Shown here one piece after another: positions 16,747 through 25,253 of a stretch of DNA of 64,000 bases. The translations under genes and the position numbers were made by a program. Source of the DNA: Endozoicomonas elysicola (lineage in GTDB: Bacteria; Pseudomonadota; Gammaproteobacteria; Pseudomonadales; Endozoicomonadaceae); the NCBI RefSeq assembly GCF_000710775.1, contig NZ_JOJP01000001.1:1441825-1505824 (forward strand), given 5' to 3'. The notes below the pieces were generated by a model that was not told the origin of the DNA, did no database searches, and saw only the letters and a program-made list of their open reading frames with translations. How positions within the stretch are numbered: position 1 is the stretch's first letter; each line of letters opens with the position of its first letter.

Positions 16747-17919
16747 ATGACTGCCAGCCAGTTTAACCTTACTACAGAGCAACAAAGCCTGCTGGACCAT
16801 GCTGACCGGTTTGGTCGTGAACAGCTTTTTCCCTATGCAGCCAGAATGGATAACGAAGAATGGTGGCCTCAGGATGTCTTCAAGCAGTTCGGTGAATTGG
16901 GCTTTCTGGGGGTGACCATTCCCGAGGAATATGGCGGTGCTGGCATGTCGATGCTGGAAGCGGGACTGATCCTTCAGGGGTTCTCCCGCTGGAACCATGC
17001 CCTAGCGTTGAGCTGGGTAGCTCACGATAACCTGTGTGCTAACAATATATACAACAATGGCAGTGAATATCTGAGGGAACAATACCTGCCAAAACTCTGT
17101 TCCGGAGAGTGGATTGGTTGCCTGGGGCTGACTGAACCAGGAGCGGGTTCGGATGCGCTGGGTTCTATGAGAACCAAAGCGATTCGTGATGGCGATGAGT
17201 ATGTTCTTAATGGTTCCAAAATCTACATTACCAATGGTCCGGTAGCCGATGTTTGTCTGGTGTATGCCAAAACCGAACCCGGTAAAGGCTCAAAAGGTAT
17301 TACTGCTTTTGTGGTTGAAACCAGTTGGCCTGGCTTTAAAGTGGCTCAGAAGCTGGACAAAATGGGCTTTCGAGGCAGTCAGACGGCCGAGCTTGTATTT
17401 GAAGACCTTCGGGTTCCTGTCAAAAATATTGTGGGTAAAGAGCACCAGGGGCATCAGGTGGTTATGAGTGGGCTGGATTTTGAGCGTTCCATGATTGCCC
17501 CGATTAATACCGGGATTGCTGAGCGTGCGTTGGACCTTTCCATTGATTATGCCGGTACACGTCAGCAGTTTGGTAAGCCCATTGCCAGCTTTCAGATGGT
17601 TCAGGCGCGCATTGCTGACATGTATGTCTGGGTAGAAACCATGAAAACCTTCTGCTGGAAAGTGCTGGCAGAAGTGTCTGAAGTGGATGAAACTCAGGCA
17701 GGGCGCGGAGAGATTCATGCCCGTACCGCCGCTTCAGTAATGTACTGTGCGGATATGTCTAACAAGGTGCTGGACAATGCAGTACAGGTTCATGGTGGCA
17801 CCGGGTATATCTGGGAATCGGAAATCAATCGTCTGTTCCGCTCAACCAAGTTGCTTGAGATTGGTGCCGGTACTACAGAAGTCCGTAAAATGATTATTGC
17901 TGGTGAGCTGCTGAAGTAA
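16747..17919 (+). CDS. Acyl-CoA dehydrogenase, isovaleryl-CoA dehydrogenase-like
   Basis: A 390-residue flavoenzyme. Motifs: GLTEPGAGSDALGSM (FAD/substrate), GSKIYITNGP, VHGGTGYIWESEINRLFR and the C-terminal LLEIGAGTTEVRKMII. The EIGAGTxEVRR pattern is typical of isovaleryl-CoA dehydrogenase and citronellyl-CoA dehydrogenase, in which the base is a helix-G Glu rather than the one in YEGT. The ATG at 16747 follows AAAGGA; an upstream TTG at 16690 lies in an intergenic repeat and is not used. In the operon it would make the unsaturated acyl-CoA that the carboxylase then carboxylates. Confidence 0.87.
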   Translation: MTASQFNLTTEQQSLLDHADRFGREQLFPYAARMDNEEWWPQDVFKQFGELGFLGVTIPEEYGGAGMSMLEAGLILQGFSRWNHALALSWVAHDNLCANNIYNNGSEYLREQYLPKLCSGEWIGCLGLTEPGAGSDALGSMRTKAIRDGDEYVLNGSKIYITNGPVADVCLVYAKTEPGKGSKGITAFVVETSWPGFKVAQKLDKMGFRGSQTAELVFEDLRVPVKNIVGKEHQGHQVVMSGLDFERSMIAPINTGIAERALDLSIDYAGTRQQFGKPIASFQMVQARIADMYVWVETMKTFCWKVLAEVSEVDETQAGRGEIHARTAASVMYCADMSNKVLDNAVQVHGGTGYIWESEINRLFRSTKLLEIGAGTTEVRKMIIAGELLK

Positions 17920-17924
17920 ACAGG

Positions 17925-18785
17925 ATGATAATAGATAAAGAAACCTGCGGGTTATCGGATAAACAGCTGGCAGAACTTGATACCGTATTTGCTTCAGACA
18001 GCTTTTCAGGCAAACGGGTATTAATCAGTGGCGGTGGCAGTGGTATAGGCAAGGCTGCTGCCTGGTTACTGGCTCGTTTGGGGGCTAAAGTTCTGATTTG
18101 CGGTCGTAGCTATGAAAAGCTAATGGCCGCCATTAAGCCGATGCAGGAAATGGGACTTGATGTCGGTTGCAAAACATTAGATATACGAGACCCCGAAAAG
18201 GTCCAGACTTTCTTTGATGAAATCATGGATGAACTGGGGGGGCTGGATGTTTTGATTAACAATGCGGGTGGTCAGTTCCCCCAGCCAGCCATTGATTTCT
18301 CCCCCAATGGCTGGCGGGCTGTTATTGATAATAATCTGAACGGTACCTGGTTTATGATGCAGGCGGCTGCCCAGCGCTGGCGAGATGCAAAAGAGCCAGG
18401 AAATATTATCAATATTGTTACTGTGATTGATCGGGGAATGCCTGATATTGCCCATACCTGTGCGGCTCGTGCCGGTGTTATTTACGCTTCGAAAACGGTA
18501 GCGGTAGAGTGGGCTCAATATGGTATTCGTATTAACTGTATTGCTCCGGGTATTATTGCCAGTGAAGGAATGAAAGTTTATCCACAGGAGGCTGTAAACG
18601 AATTTCCCCGCTCAAATCCAATGCAACGTTTTGGTTCTGCCTGGGATATTGCGCAGGCTTGTGCCTATCTTGGTGGTGACGCTTCACAATTTATGACGGG
18701 GGAGGTGATGACTTTAGATGGCGGAGGTCGTTTATGGGGGGAATTGTGGCCTTATAAAAAGCCAGATTATTTTAAACCTTCCTAG
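17925..18785 (+). CDS. SDR-family enoyl/dienoyl-CoA reductase-like protein with a displaced catalytic Tyr
   Basis: A 286-residue short-chain dehydrogenase. The NADP-binding motif is SGGGSGIGKAAA and the NNAGG motif is present. Closest by eye to peroxisomal trans-2-enoyl-CoA reductase/dienoyl-CoA reductase types (NNAGGQFPQPA and AARAG stretches). The catalytic YxxxK reads I186-Y187-A-S-K190: aligned on AARAGV and on the Lys, the Tyr position is Ile and a Tyr sits one residue later. Dienoyl-CoA reductases also depart from the classical Tyr, so activity is possible but the mechanism may differ. It starts five bases after the dehydrogenase and ends the operon. Confidence 0.8.
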   Translation: MIIDKETCGLSDKQLAELDTVFASDSFSGKRVLISGGGSGIGKAAAWLLARLGAKVLICGRSYEKLMAAIKPMQEMGLDVGCKTLDIRDPEKVQTFFDEIMDELGGLDVLINNAGGQFPQPAIDFSPNGWRAVIDNNLNGTWFMMQAAAQRWRDAKEPGNIINIVTVIDRGMPDIAHTCAARAGVIYASKTVAVEWAQYGIRINCIAPGIIASEGMKVYPQEAVNEFPRSNPMQRFGSAWDIAQACAYLGGDASQFMTGEVMTLDGGGRLWGELWPYKKPDYFKPS

Positions 18786-19025
18786 GTGAAAAACTGTCTG
18801 GTCATTTATTCATTTGCAATGTTGATCTAACCGCTGAAAAAGGAAGATGTTACGCTTATGACTTGCTTGCCAAGAGCCAATCTGGGTCTATTTTTACTCT
18901 AATAGAAGAGTACTTAAATGAAACCAACGCTGCGTTTATCCTTCTTCTTTCCGGATCAATGAGTGCTGCTTTCATCTGCAAAGGTTCAGCTATAGGCTGT
19001 TTGGATTGGAAAAGCGAGAAAAGCA

Positions 19026-19277
19026 ATGCAGGAATACATCAAGAAAGAAGAGTTTGAGGCTTTTCAATCTCATGTGCTTAGCCAGTTTCGAGATATTGTT
19101 GAACTATTCTGTAAACAGCAGGCTCATATGGAGCGGCACCTTGAATGTACAGAAAGAACTCAGAAGCATCTCGATACTTTTGTTGCCCGTATGGATCATC
19201 TTTGCCAGTTTATTCAGAGTGTTTCAGATTCTGTTGAAGGTAAGCCTGGCGAGCACACCAATTCATCGTGTCATTAA
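19026..19277 (+). CDS. Small helical protein of unknown function
   Basis: An 83-residue protein, charged and predicted to be one long helix pair (IKKEEFEAFQSHVLSQFRDIVELF, then repeated His/Glu and hydrophobic heptads), suggesting a coiled coil. There is no signal or membrane segment. It lies 240 bases after the SDR and ends convergently with the TetR gene. GC content and codon use are ordinary. The function is unknown; it is a plausible gene because of its clean frame and the AGAAAAGC upstream of ATG 19026. Confidence 0.5.
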   Translation: MQEYIKKEEFEAFQSHVLSQFRDIVELFCKQQAHMERHLECTERTQKHLDTFVARMDHLCQFIQSVSDSVEGKPGEHTNSSCH

Positions 19278-19316
19278 TTTTATCCATTGTGTTTAATACT
19301 TTATTAATAGTATCTG

Positions 19317-20027
19317 TTACAAGAGCGTATTTAGTTTCTGAATTAATTCACTCACTTCGTTTTTGACAGCGTTGTCTTTCAGTCTCGGATTGGTATTTGA
19401 AATACCGTCAAAAATAAGCTGGGTAATCTGCTGTGATATTTGGCGAATATCGAGCTGAGGTGTCTCACTATCTTGTGAGTCCAAGTATATACCCCACAGG
19501 TAGTGTTCAAGTGTACCAAACAGAGTATTACGAACCAGAGTGATGCTCACATCTTGCTTGAGCTCGCCCAAGGCAATTCCTTCTTTTGTTATATTGGTAA
19601 CGACTTCGGTGTAGCGTCTGTTCAGTGCCCTCACCTGTTGAGATAGCTCGTGATCAACTCCTCTGGACTCATTCAGTATCACTCCGCAAAGTGCACGGTT
19701 TTGCGTCATAATGTTGAGATGATTCCAGATGACGAAGTAAAAGCGCTCTCGGGTGCCATTAACGCCCTGAATGCCTTCTTCAATCTGCTGTGTTATTTGA
19801 TGGTAAAATTGTTCCATCACTTTCAGGACTAAAACCCGTTTGGAGGGGAAATAGCTGAATACCGTACCCTCAACGATGCCTACCCTGCTGGCAATCTCAG
19901 CCACTGTCGCTTTTTCATAGCCCCTGGCCTCAAAGACTTCCCGGGCAGCGTGAAGAATATCCCGTACCCTGGCCTCTCTGGACTGACGGACTACTTTTTT
20001 TCTGACTGTTTTTACTGGTGTTGGCAT
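19317..20027 (-). CDS. TetR-family transcriptional regulator
   Basis: A 236-residue repressor-type protein. The N-terminal helix-turn-helix lies at about residues 23-65: ILHAAREVFEARGYEKATVAEIASRVG followed by VEGTVFSYFPSKRVLV, the usual TetR recognition helix region. The remaining helical C-terminus would bind a ligand, perhaps an acyl-CoA. A basic tail (KTVRKKVVRQSREARVR) precedes the HTH. It closes the acyl-CoA island and is divergent from ptsG. Regulation of the island is a reasonable inference from position; no own-promoter operator is obvious. Confidence 0.85.
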   Translation of the reverse strand: MPTPVKTVRKKVVRQSREARVRDILHAAREVFEARGYEKATVAEIASRVGIVEGTVFSYFPSKRVLVLKVMEQFYHQITQQIEEGIQGVNGTRERFYFVIWNHLNIMTQNRALCGVILNESRGVDHELSQQVRALNRRYTEVVTNITKEGIALGELKQDVSITLVRNTLFGTLEHYLWGIYLDSQDSETPQLDIRQISQQITQLIFDGISNTNPRLKDNAVKNEVSELIQKLNTLL

Positions 20028-20103
20028 GGTGCTCGAATGTGCTCAACTTGTTATAAAAGAATAATAAAATGATGTCTTAAAATAACAGAAAATTTGTCAT
20101 TTT

Positions 20104-20117
20104 TTGATCTAGATCAG
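20104..20117. promoter_or_regulatory. FNR/ANR-like box upstream of ptsG
   Basis: TTGATCTAGATCAG matches the FNR consensus TTGAT-N4-ATCAA at nine of ten specified positions. It sits about 160 bases before the ptsG start and 77 bases before the divergent TetR gene. It may link either gene to oxygen availability; by position alone this is not settled. Confidence 0.45.
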
Positions 20118-20273
20118 TTCATAAAATGCACAATTGTATAAGAATCGCGCACCCAAATTTATAGAACCTTCTTTTTCTACATCATGAGCAGTTAGTACCG
20201 GTAAGAGTACAAAAACTGACTTGGCAACGTTTATATACCCTTTTTTACAAGAACGGTTACTTGAGGTTAACAG

Positions 20274-21737
20274 GTGCAAAAAGCATTCTCCCTTCTACAG
20301 AAAATCGGGCGCTCGCTGATGCTGCCCGTGGCAATTCTGCCCGCTGCCGGCATCCTTCTGGGGGTAGGTAGCGCAAACTTTTCAATCATTCCTGAACTGC
20401 TGAATCATATCATGGCTCAGGCGGGCGGCGCTGTTTTTGGTAACCTGCCTCTGTTGTTTGCTATCGGCGTTGTACTCAGCCTGACGGATAATGATGGCGT
20501 TTCTTCTCTGGCAGCAATTGTTGGCTATGTCGTACTGCTGGCGACCATGGGGGTTATGGCCAACACGCTGGGTATCGAAACCAAAACCATCATGGGTATT
20601 GCGTCTATTGATACTGGTGTATTTGGTGGCATTTTGGTGGGTATTCTGGCATCGGTGATGTTCAATCGCTTCTATAAAATCCAGCTGCCTGAGTACCTGG
20701 GCTTTTTTGCGGGTAAGCGCTTTGTACCAATCATCACGGCTTTTGCCGCCATCGTCATGGGTGTGGCCCTCAGTTTTATCTGGCCACCCATTGGTAATGC
20801 CATTGATGCGTTTGGTAACTATGCCGTAGAAGGTAACCCAACGACCATGGGCTTTGTTTACGGCTTTGTTGAGCGACTGCTGATTCCTTTTGGTCTGCAT
20901 CATATCTGGAACGTTCCTTTCCAGTCTCAGATGGGTGAGTTCGTGACGGCCTCTGGCGTTGTGGTGAATGGTGATATTCCGCGTTTCTTTGCCGGTGACC
21001 CAACTGCAGGCTTCCTGGCGGGTGGCTTCCTGTTCAAAATGTTTGGTCTGCCAGCGGCGGCGATTGCCATGTGGCGCAGTGCGAAAACCGAAAACCAGAA
21101 AGTGGTGGGCGGTATTATGATGTCTGCGGCTCTGACTTCTTTTCTGACCGGTATTACCGAGCCCATCGAGTTCTCCTTCCTGTTTGTTGCGCCAATTCTC
21201 TACGGAATTCACGCACTGCTGGCAGGTATCGCATTCGTGATCACCAATTTCTTCGAAATCAAGATGGGCGGTTCGTTCTCCCACGGTCTGATTGACTATG
21301 CGCTGTCCTTTAGCATCGGTACCAAGCCAGCAATGATTCTGGTGTGGGGTCTGGCTTACGCGGTGCTGTATTACACCGTATTCACTTTCGCGATCAAAAT
21401 GTTCAACCTGCGTACACCCGGTCGTGAGCAGGAAGCAGAAGCTGCGAATACCTCAGAAGTTGGCAGTGAACTGGCCAGAAAACTGTTTGTTGCTTTTGGT
21501 GGCCAGAGCAATATCAAGAGCATTGATGCCTGTATCACTCGCCTGCGTGTAACCGTCGACAAGCCTGAGAATGTGGATGTTGAAGCCATCAAGGCACTGG
21601 GTGCAACTGCCGTGCTGGTCGTTGGTCAGAATATGCAGGCTATCTTTGGCCCACGCTCTGACCAGATCAAAACAGAGATGAATGAACTGATGAAGAGTGG
21701 TCAGGCTCCAGAAGTCGGTGAAATGGCACTGGCCTGA
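20274..21737 (+). CDS. ptsG: PTS glucose-specific EIICB component
   Basis: A 487-residue membrane permease that imports and phosphorylates glucose (or a close hexose). The N-terminal EIIC domain (about 1-390) closely follows E. coli Pts[37 protein letters not shown], the [11 protein letters not shown] motif and [17 protein letters not shown]-terminal EIIB domain (about 405-475) carries the phosphocysteine in [11 protein letters not shown]. There is no EIIA domain, so a separate EIIA (Crr) is needed. The start is GTG with GAGG about nine bases before. An FNR-like box lies upstream and a terminator follows. Confidence 0.93.
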   Translation: MQKAFSLLQKIGRSLMLPVAILPAAGILLGVGSANFSIIPELLNHIMAQAGGAVFGNLPLLFAIGVVLSLTDNDGVSSLAAIVGYVVLLATMGVMANTLGIETKTIMGIASIDTGVFGGILVGILASVMFNRFYKIQLPEYLGFFAGKRFVPIITAFAAIVMGVALSFIWPPIGNAIDAFGNYAVEGNPTTMGFVYGFVERLLIPFGLHHIWNVPFQSQMGEFVTASGVVVNGDIPRFFAGDPTAGFLAGGFLFKMFGLPAAAIAMWRSAKTENQKVVGGIMMSAALTSFLTGITEPIEFSFLFVAPILYGIHALLAGIAFVITNFFEIKMGGSFSHGLIDYALSFSIGTKPAMILVWGLAYAVLYYTVFTFAIKMFNLRTPGREQEAEAANTSEVGSELARKLFVAFGGQSNIKSIDACITRLRVTVDKPENVDVEAIKALGATAVLVVGQNMQAIFGPRSDQIKTEMNELMKSGQAPEVGEMALA

Positions 21738-21784
21738 TGCTGAATAACTGCTCAGCTTAAGAGCAGCAAATGATTGTCTTTGCA

Positions 21785-21817
21785 GCCGTGTCTACGTTTA
21801 TCGTGGGCACGGTTTTT
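21785..21817 (+). terminator. Rho-independent terminator after ptsG
   Basis: GCCGTG pairs with CACGGT, followed directly by a T-run (TTTTTT) about 50 bases after the ptsG stop. Confidence 0.8.
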
Positions 21818-21899
21818 TATTTATAAGGAGAAGGATAAATCAGTTGAATAGGTTGTCTAACCAAATAAAGGTAAAACCGTTCTAGGAGGAATAATCTCT

Positions 21900-22682
21900 G
21901 TGTCAGATGTTCAGGCTGCTTCCCCTTCTGTCTCTTCGCCTGTAAGTGGAACTGGCCTTTCTGTAGCTCCTGATCATGTCAGTGATGAAACATGCTGTTC
22001 AAGCTTTTTACGTTCAGTTCGGAAGCTCGTTTGCTGCAACCGTTATTTACCAGAATCTGATAGGTCAGAGCTTATAGCAGTGGGGCGTAGGTCTTTGCGT
22101 GGTGAAAATCGACAATTGGAAGAAGTAGCTAGAGCTGAAAAACTTTTTAATGTATTTAAACAGCATGTAGATACATTGAATCCGCTTTCAGATGATGAGC
22201 ATCAAGAAATATTAAACTTCGCTATATGTCGGATTTCGGTAATTTCATCTGTTGCTGATATTACGGTTGAAAATATTTTTGGGCCTGGAGAGGTGGAGTT
22301 AAAGAAGCAAGAGGAGTTATGTCGAGCCGCTGAGTTTGAGTCTAAGGTAAAACCATATGCAGACCTTCAGGAGTATGTGCTGAATTCGGATAGGGATTTT
22401 GAGCATGCAAAAGAGTGCTCCATCTCATTTGATGAACCATTTGAGATGGTTTGCTATAAAGAAAATTATTTTTGTAACTATCAAAAATTTCTTGAATGTT
22501 GCAGGGGTAAGGGTAATTGGCATAACCCTTGGAAACCAAGTGAAGAAGTCGATTTGGATTTAGTGAAAAAGGTAGTTTATCCAACTACAGATATAGCACC
22601 AGAAGGCTTTGATAATCCAGCGTATGAACCAGAGGATGTCAATGTCGTTAGTAACAAGGATTCCGAGTTTACTAAACTATAG
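21900..22682 (+). CDS. Unknown protein with an FDNPAY motif and PDZ-ligand-like C-terminus; candidate secreted effector
   Basis: A 260-residue orphan. Residues 1-30 are rich in Ser, Pro and Val (VSSPVSGTGLSV), like a disordered secretion leader. A Cys cluster follows (CCSSFLRSVRKLVCCN, 32-47). The middle is charged and helical. Near the end, GFDNPAYEPED contains FDNPAY (237-242), the eukaryotic FxNPxY motif bound by PTB domains and clathrin adaptors (LDL receptor: FDNPVY). The protein ends in EFTKL, which fits the class I PDZ ligand pattern (T/S-x-hydrophobic). The GTG at 21900 follows AGGAGG. It is AT-rich compared with ptsG. No known domain; delivery to a host cell is inference. Confidence 0.5.
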   Translation: MSDVQAASPSVSSPVSGTGLSVAPDHVSDETCCSSFLRSVRKLVCCNRYLPESDRSELIAVGRRSLRGENRQLEEVARAEKLFNVFKQHVDTLNPLSDDEHQEILNFAICRISVISSVADITVENIFGPGEVELKKQEELCRAAEFESKVKPYADLQEYVLNSDRDFEHAKECSISFDEPFEMVCYKENYFCNYQKFLECCRGKGNWHNPWKPSEEVDLDLVKKVVYPTTDIAPEGFDNPAYEPEDVNVVSNKDSEFTKL

Positions 22683-22810
22683 TTTTTTCTTTCAAAGAAA
22701 AAATCAGCCTGTCGTGGAAGTCAAAAAAATCGGAATGTATCAAATCAACAACTTTGATTGATAACCGACATTTTTAGTTTGGGGTAAGCAGGTGAAAACC
22801 GGTGCATTAG

Positions 22811-22833
22811 CTATGGTTAGATGTGAACCATAG
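22811..22833. repeat. Hairpin CTATGGTT/AACCATAG
   Basis: Perfect eight-base arms around a seven-base loop in the gap between the orphan and the convergent SDR gene. No T-run follows. It stands just before the larger GGAGCCTG hairpin. Confidence 0.4.
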
Positions 22834-22838
22834 TTCTG

Positions 22839-22885
22839 GGAGCCTGCTGAACTTTTTACGCTATGCGCCAGGTTCAGCAGGCTCC
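22839..22885. repeat. GGAGCCTG hairpin, copy 1
   Basis: Perfect 14-base arms (GGAGCCTGCTGAAC at 22839-22852, its complement at 22872-22885) around a 19-base loop with TTTTTACGC. A related hairpin with arm GGAGCCTGTTGGAC occurs at 36055-36113. It may act as a terminator for the convergent genes or be a dispersed palindromic repeat. Confidence 0.5.
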
Positions 22886-22897
22886 AGTTAATAGGGT

Positions 22898-23776
22898 TTA
22901 CAGTACATCCGGAACCAAAGGTGTTGTTCTTTTCAGGATGCTGTTCACTCTTGATTTGAATGCTTCTTCCGATTTTTTACTCATCGGTGTAATCCAGAAA
23001 GTGTCTTTGCGCAGTTCCTGTAGTGCAAAGGCCGCAACTTCCTCAGGCTCTGTGGTTTTCAGTTCCCGCTGATACTGAGCCATAATGGCTTTCATATCGT
23101 CTAGTGATGAAATACCAGAGCCCGGCTTTTCAGGGTTTGCAGGCAGATCGGAAGGGCGATTACGTTCTGAATTAAAAATACCACTGTTAACCACATGAGG
23201 TCCGGGAAAAAGGGCGTTCACTTTGACCGGGGACTGGCTCATCTGAAGCTGATAGTGAAGATTCTCTGTGATGGCCTGAACAGCGGCTTTAGTGGCTGTA
23301 TAGATGGGGGTGTTTGGCATCATCAGAAAGGCACCGTTGCCTGATCCGGTGACGACAAAATGTGCTTCTTCATTCTGCTCAACCAGTTTGGGGATAAAGG
23401 CATTGATGGTGTGGATAAGGCCCCAGGTATTCACCCGAAAACCCCACTCCCAGTCATTCAGGTCATACTCCCACATCATGCCGCCTTCACCGGTACCCAC
23501 TCCGGCATTGGCAAATACCAGGTGTATTGCTCCAAGCTGCTCTGTAATGGATGCTGCCAGAGCTTTCATCGAGTCACCATTGGTCACATCGGCGATTTGC
23601 CCGGCACATTCCAGACCTTCAGCCTTGATGTCGGCAATGGTTTGCTCCAGTGCGGACACTTCGATATCAGAAATAACCACCCTGGCACCTTCACGGGCAA
23701 GTTCAAATGCCAATGCTCTGCCAACACCACTGGCTCCACCGGTGATAACGGCTACTTTATCCTGGAAATTTTTCAT
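22898..23776 (-). CDS. SDR-family oxidoreductase
   Basis: A 292-residue classical short-chain dehydrogenase. Glycine motif TGGASGVGRALA (NAD(P) binding), ADVTNGD, FANAGVGTG, catalytic Ser in VTGSGN and Tyr/Lys in YTATK (YxxxK intact). A long C-terminal region after NALFPGP suggests a bulky lipid or steroid-like substrate. The ATG at 23774-23776 has GGAG nine bases upstream; the longer frame starting upstream is unlikely. It is divergent from a cytochrome P450 gene, 191 bases apart, and the two may act on the same hydroxylated substrate. Confidence 0.85.
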   Translation of the reverse strand: MKNFQDKVAVITGGASGVGRALAFELAREGARVVISDIEVSALEQTIADIKAEGLECAGQIADVTNGDSMKALAASITEQLGAIHLVFANAGVGTGEGGMMWEYDLNDWEWGFRVNTWGLIHTINAFIPKLVEQNEEAHFVVTGSGNGAFLMMPNTPIYTATKAAVQAITENLHYQLQMSQSPVKVNALFPGPHVVNSGIFNSERNRPSDLPANPEKPGSGISSLDDMKAIMAQYQRELKTTEPEEVAAFALQELRKDTFWITPMSKKSEEAFKSRVNSILKRTTPLVPDVL

Positions 23777-23967
23777 TGTTATTATGCTCCATTGCTTTTC
23801 AGTAATAGGTGTACTGGAATTTCTGTCAGGCAGAAAATGACACTTGATTAAAAAAATACACGGGCGTATAAGTTTGTACAACGGTAATCGTTAGATATGA
23901 ATCATAATGTCGTAAATAACGGCCTAATACCTCCATAACAAATAATAAAAAATGAGGCACCATCATT

Positions 23968-25251
23968 ATGGGGACCATCGAGCATGATCAAGGCGAAGCT
24001 CAATACTCTATAAAAAAAGAAGCTTTACCTCCGATTGAAACGGTTTATAACCCTCACTCCCTTGAATATTGTGAAGACCCGGTGCCTCAATGGCATGAGC
24101 TGGTAAAACGGGGTCCTTTGGTCTGGTATCCGCTCTGGCAGGCCTGGATTATGACTGGCATTAAAGACATCATGGACTGCTGGCGTACAGAATACCTGTC
24201 ATCTGACTTTTATGACTGGGAGTATGCGCCACCCCGTCCTCCAGAAAGTGAGTGGACAAACTTCGAACGTGCATTGATTGGTCATAGCCTGGTGGCCGAT
24301 AAAGATCATCACCGGCTGGTTCGTAAAGTGTCGTCTCCAGCATTTTCCCGAAATGTTGTGGAAGCGATCAGCATGCGGATTGAGCCGGATATCAAAGCGC
24401 TGTTTGATGAGCTGGGAACACCGGACAGCTTTGACTATATCGAAAAGGTTGCCGCTCATATCCCCTTTATCTCCATTACCCGAATTGTCGGGATACCGGA
24501 AAAGTACTGGGATGATTTTAAACCGGTAGTGACCAGTTTTACCGAAGCCTGGAATCCGACCATATCGGAAGAGCGCCGGCAGAAAGCGCGGGAAGACAGT
24601 AATCGGGCCATTGATATTATCCAGGAGGTGATTGCCGAGCGTCGTTTGATGCCCCGACAGGATGACTTTCTCAGTGCGCTTATCCAGGTGGAAAAAGAAA
24701 ACGAGCAGTTTCGTGAATGGGACATCATTACGATGGTGTTGGCCCTTATTGGAGCGGGTGCAGATACCACGCTGATAGCCCAGCAGTGGAGTGTTTATTC
24801 CCTGCTGAAAAACCGCGACCAGATCGCTGAGGCACTGGAAAGCCCGGAAGCGTTTGGCAAGGCATTTACGGAAATGATGCGCTGGTCGGCCAATTCCAAA
24901 ATGGGTTTTGCCCGTTATGCGCCTGAGGATATGGAACTTCTTGGACAGAAGGTTCGTAAGGGGCAGATGGTGTTATTGATGCCCCATCTAAAGGACTATG
25001 ATCCGCAATATTATACAGAGCCTGAAAAATTCAATATGAACCGGAGCCACGATAAGGATGTGCTTTTTGGTTATGGACCGCGCTTCTGTATTGGTGCTGC
25101 ACTGGCAAAACGACAGTTGTTCCTTTCGTTAAGCGAACTGTTTGCCCGTTTTCCGGATGCCGAACTGGCTTATGAACCTGAGAGGGATGAGACGGATCAT
25201 AACTCGATTGCTTTTAAACAGTTGGTTATCAAAACGAATATTCAGAAGTAG
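23968..25251 (+). CDS. Cytochrome P450
   Basis: A 427-residue soluble bacterial P450. The heme ligand Cys374 is in FGYGPRFCIGAALAK. The oxygen-binding I-helix motif is GAGADTT and the K-helix ExxR reads EMMRW. No membrane anchor is present, so it needs separate ferredoxin partners, which are not in this window. The sequence resembles CYP families that hydroxylate steroids, terpenes or fatty acids, but the substrate cannot be read. It shares a divergent promoter region with an SDR gene, which would fit hydroxylation followed by oxidation of the alcohol. Confidence 0.9.
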   Translation: MGTIEHDQGEAQYSIKKEALPPIETVYNPHSLEYCEDPVPQWHELVKRGPLVWYPLWQAWIMTGIKDIMDCWRTEYLSSDFYDWEYAPPRPPESEWTNFERALIGHSLVADKDHHRLVRKVSSPAFSRNVVEAISMRIEPDIKALFDELGTPDSFDYIEKVAAHIPFISITRIVGIPEKYWDDFKPVVTSFTEAWNPTISEERRQKAREDSNRAIDIIQEVIAERRLMPRQDDFLSALIQVEKENEQFREWDIITMVLALIGAGADTTLIAQQWSVYSLLKNRDQIAEALESPEAFGKAFTEMMRWSANSKMGFARYAPEDMELLGQKVRKGQMVLLMPHLKDYDPQYYTEPEKFNMNRSHDKDVLFGYGPRFCIGAALAKRQLFLSLSELFARFPDAELAYEPERDETDHNSIAFKQLVIKTNIQK

Positions 25252-25253
25252 GC

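Noticed and set aside
20382-21284. Open 300-codon frame on the minus strand inside ptsG
   Set aside because: The translation is His/Arg/Gln-rich with no family and lies wholly opposite a clear PtsG; it is an antisense shadow.
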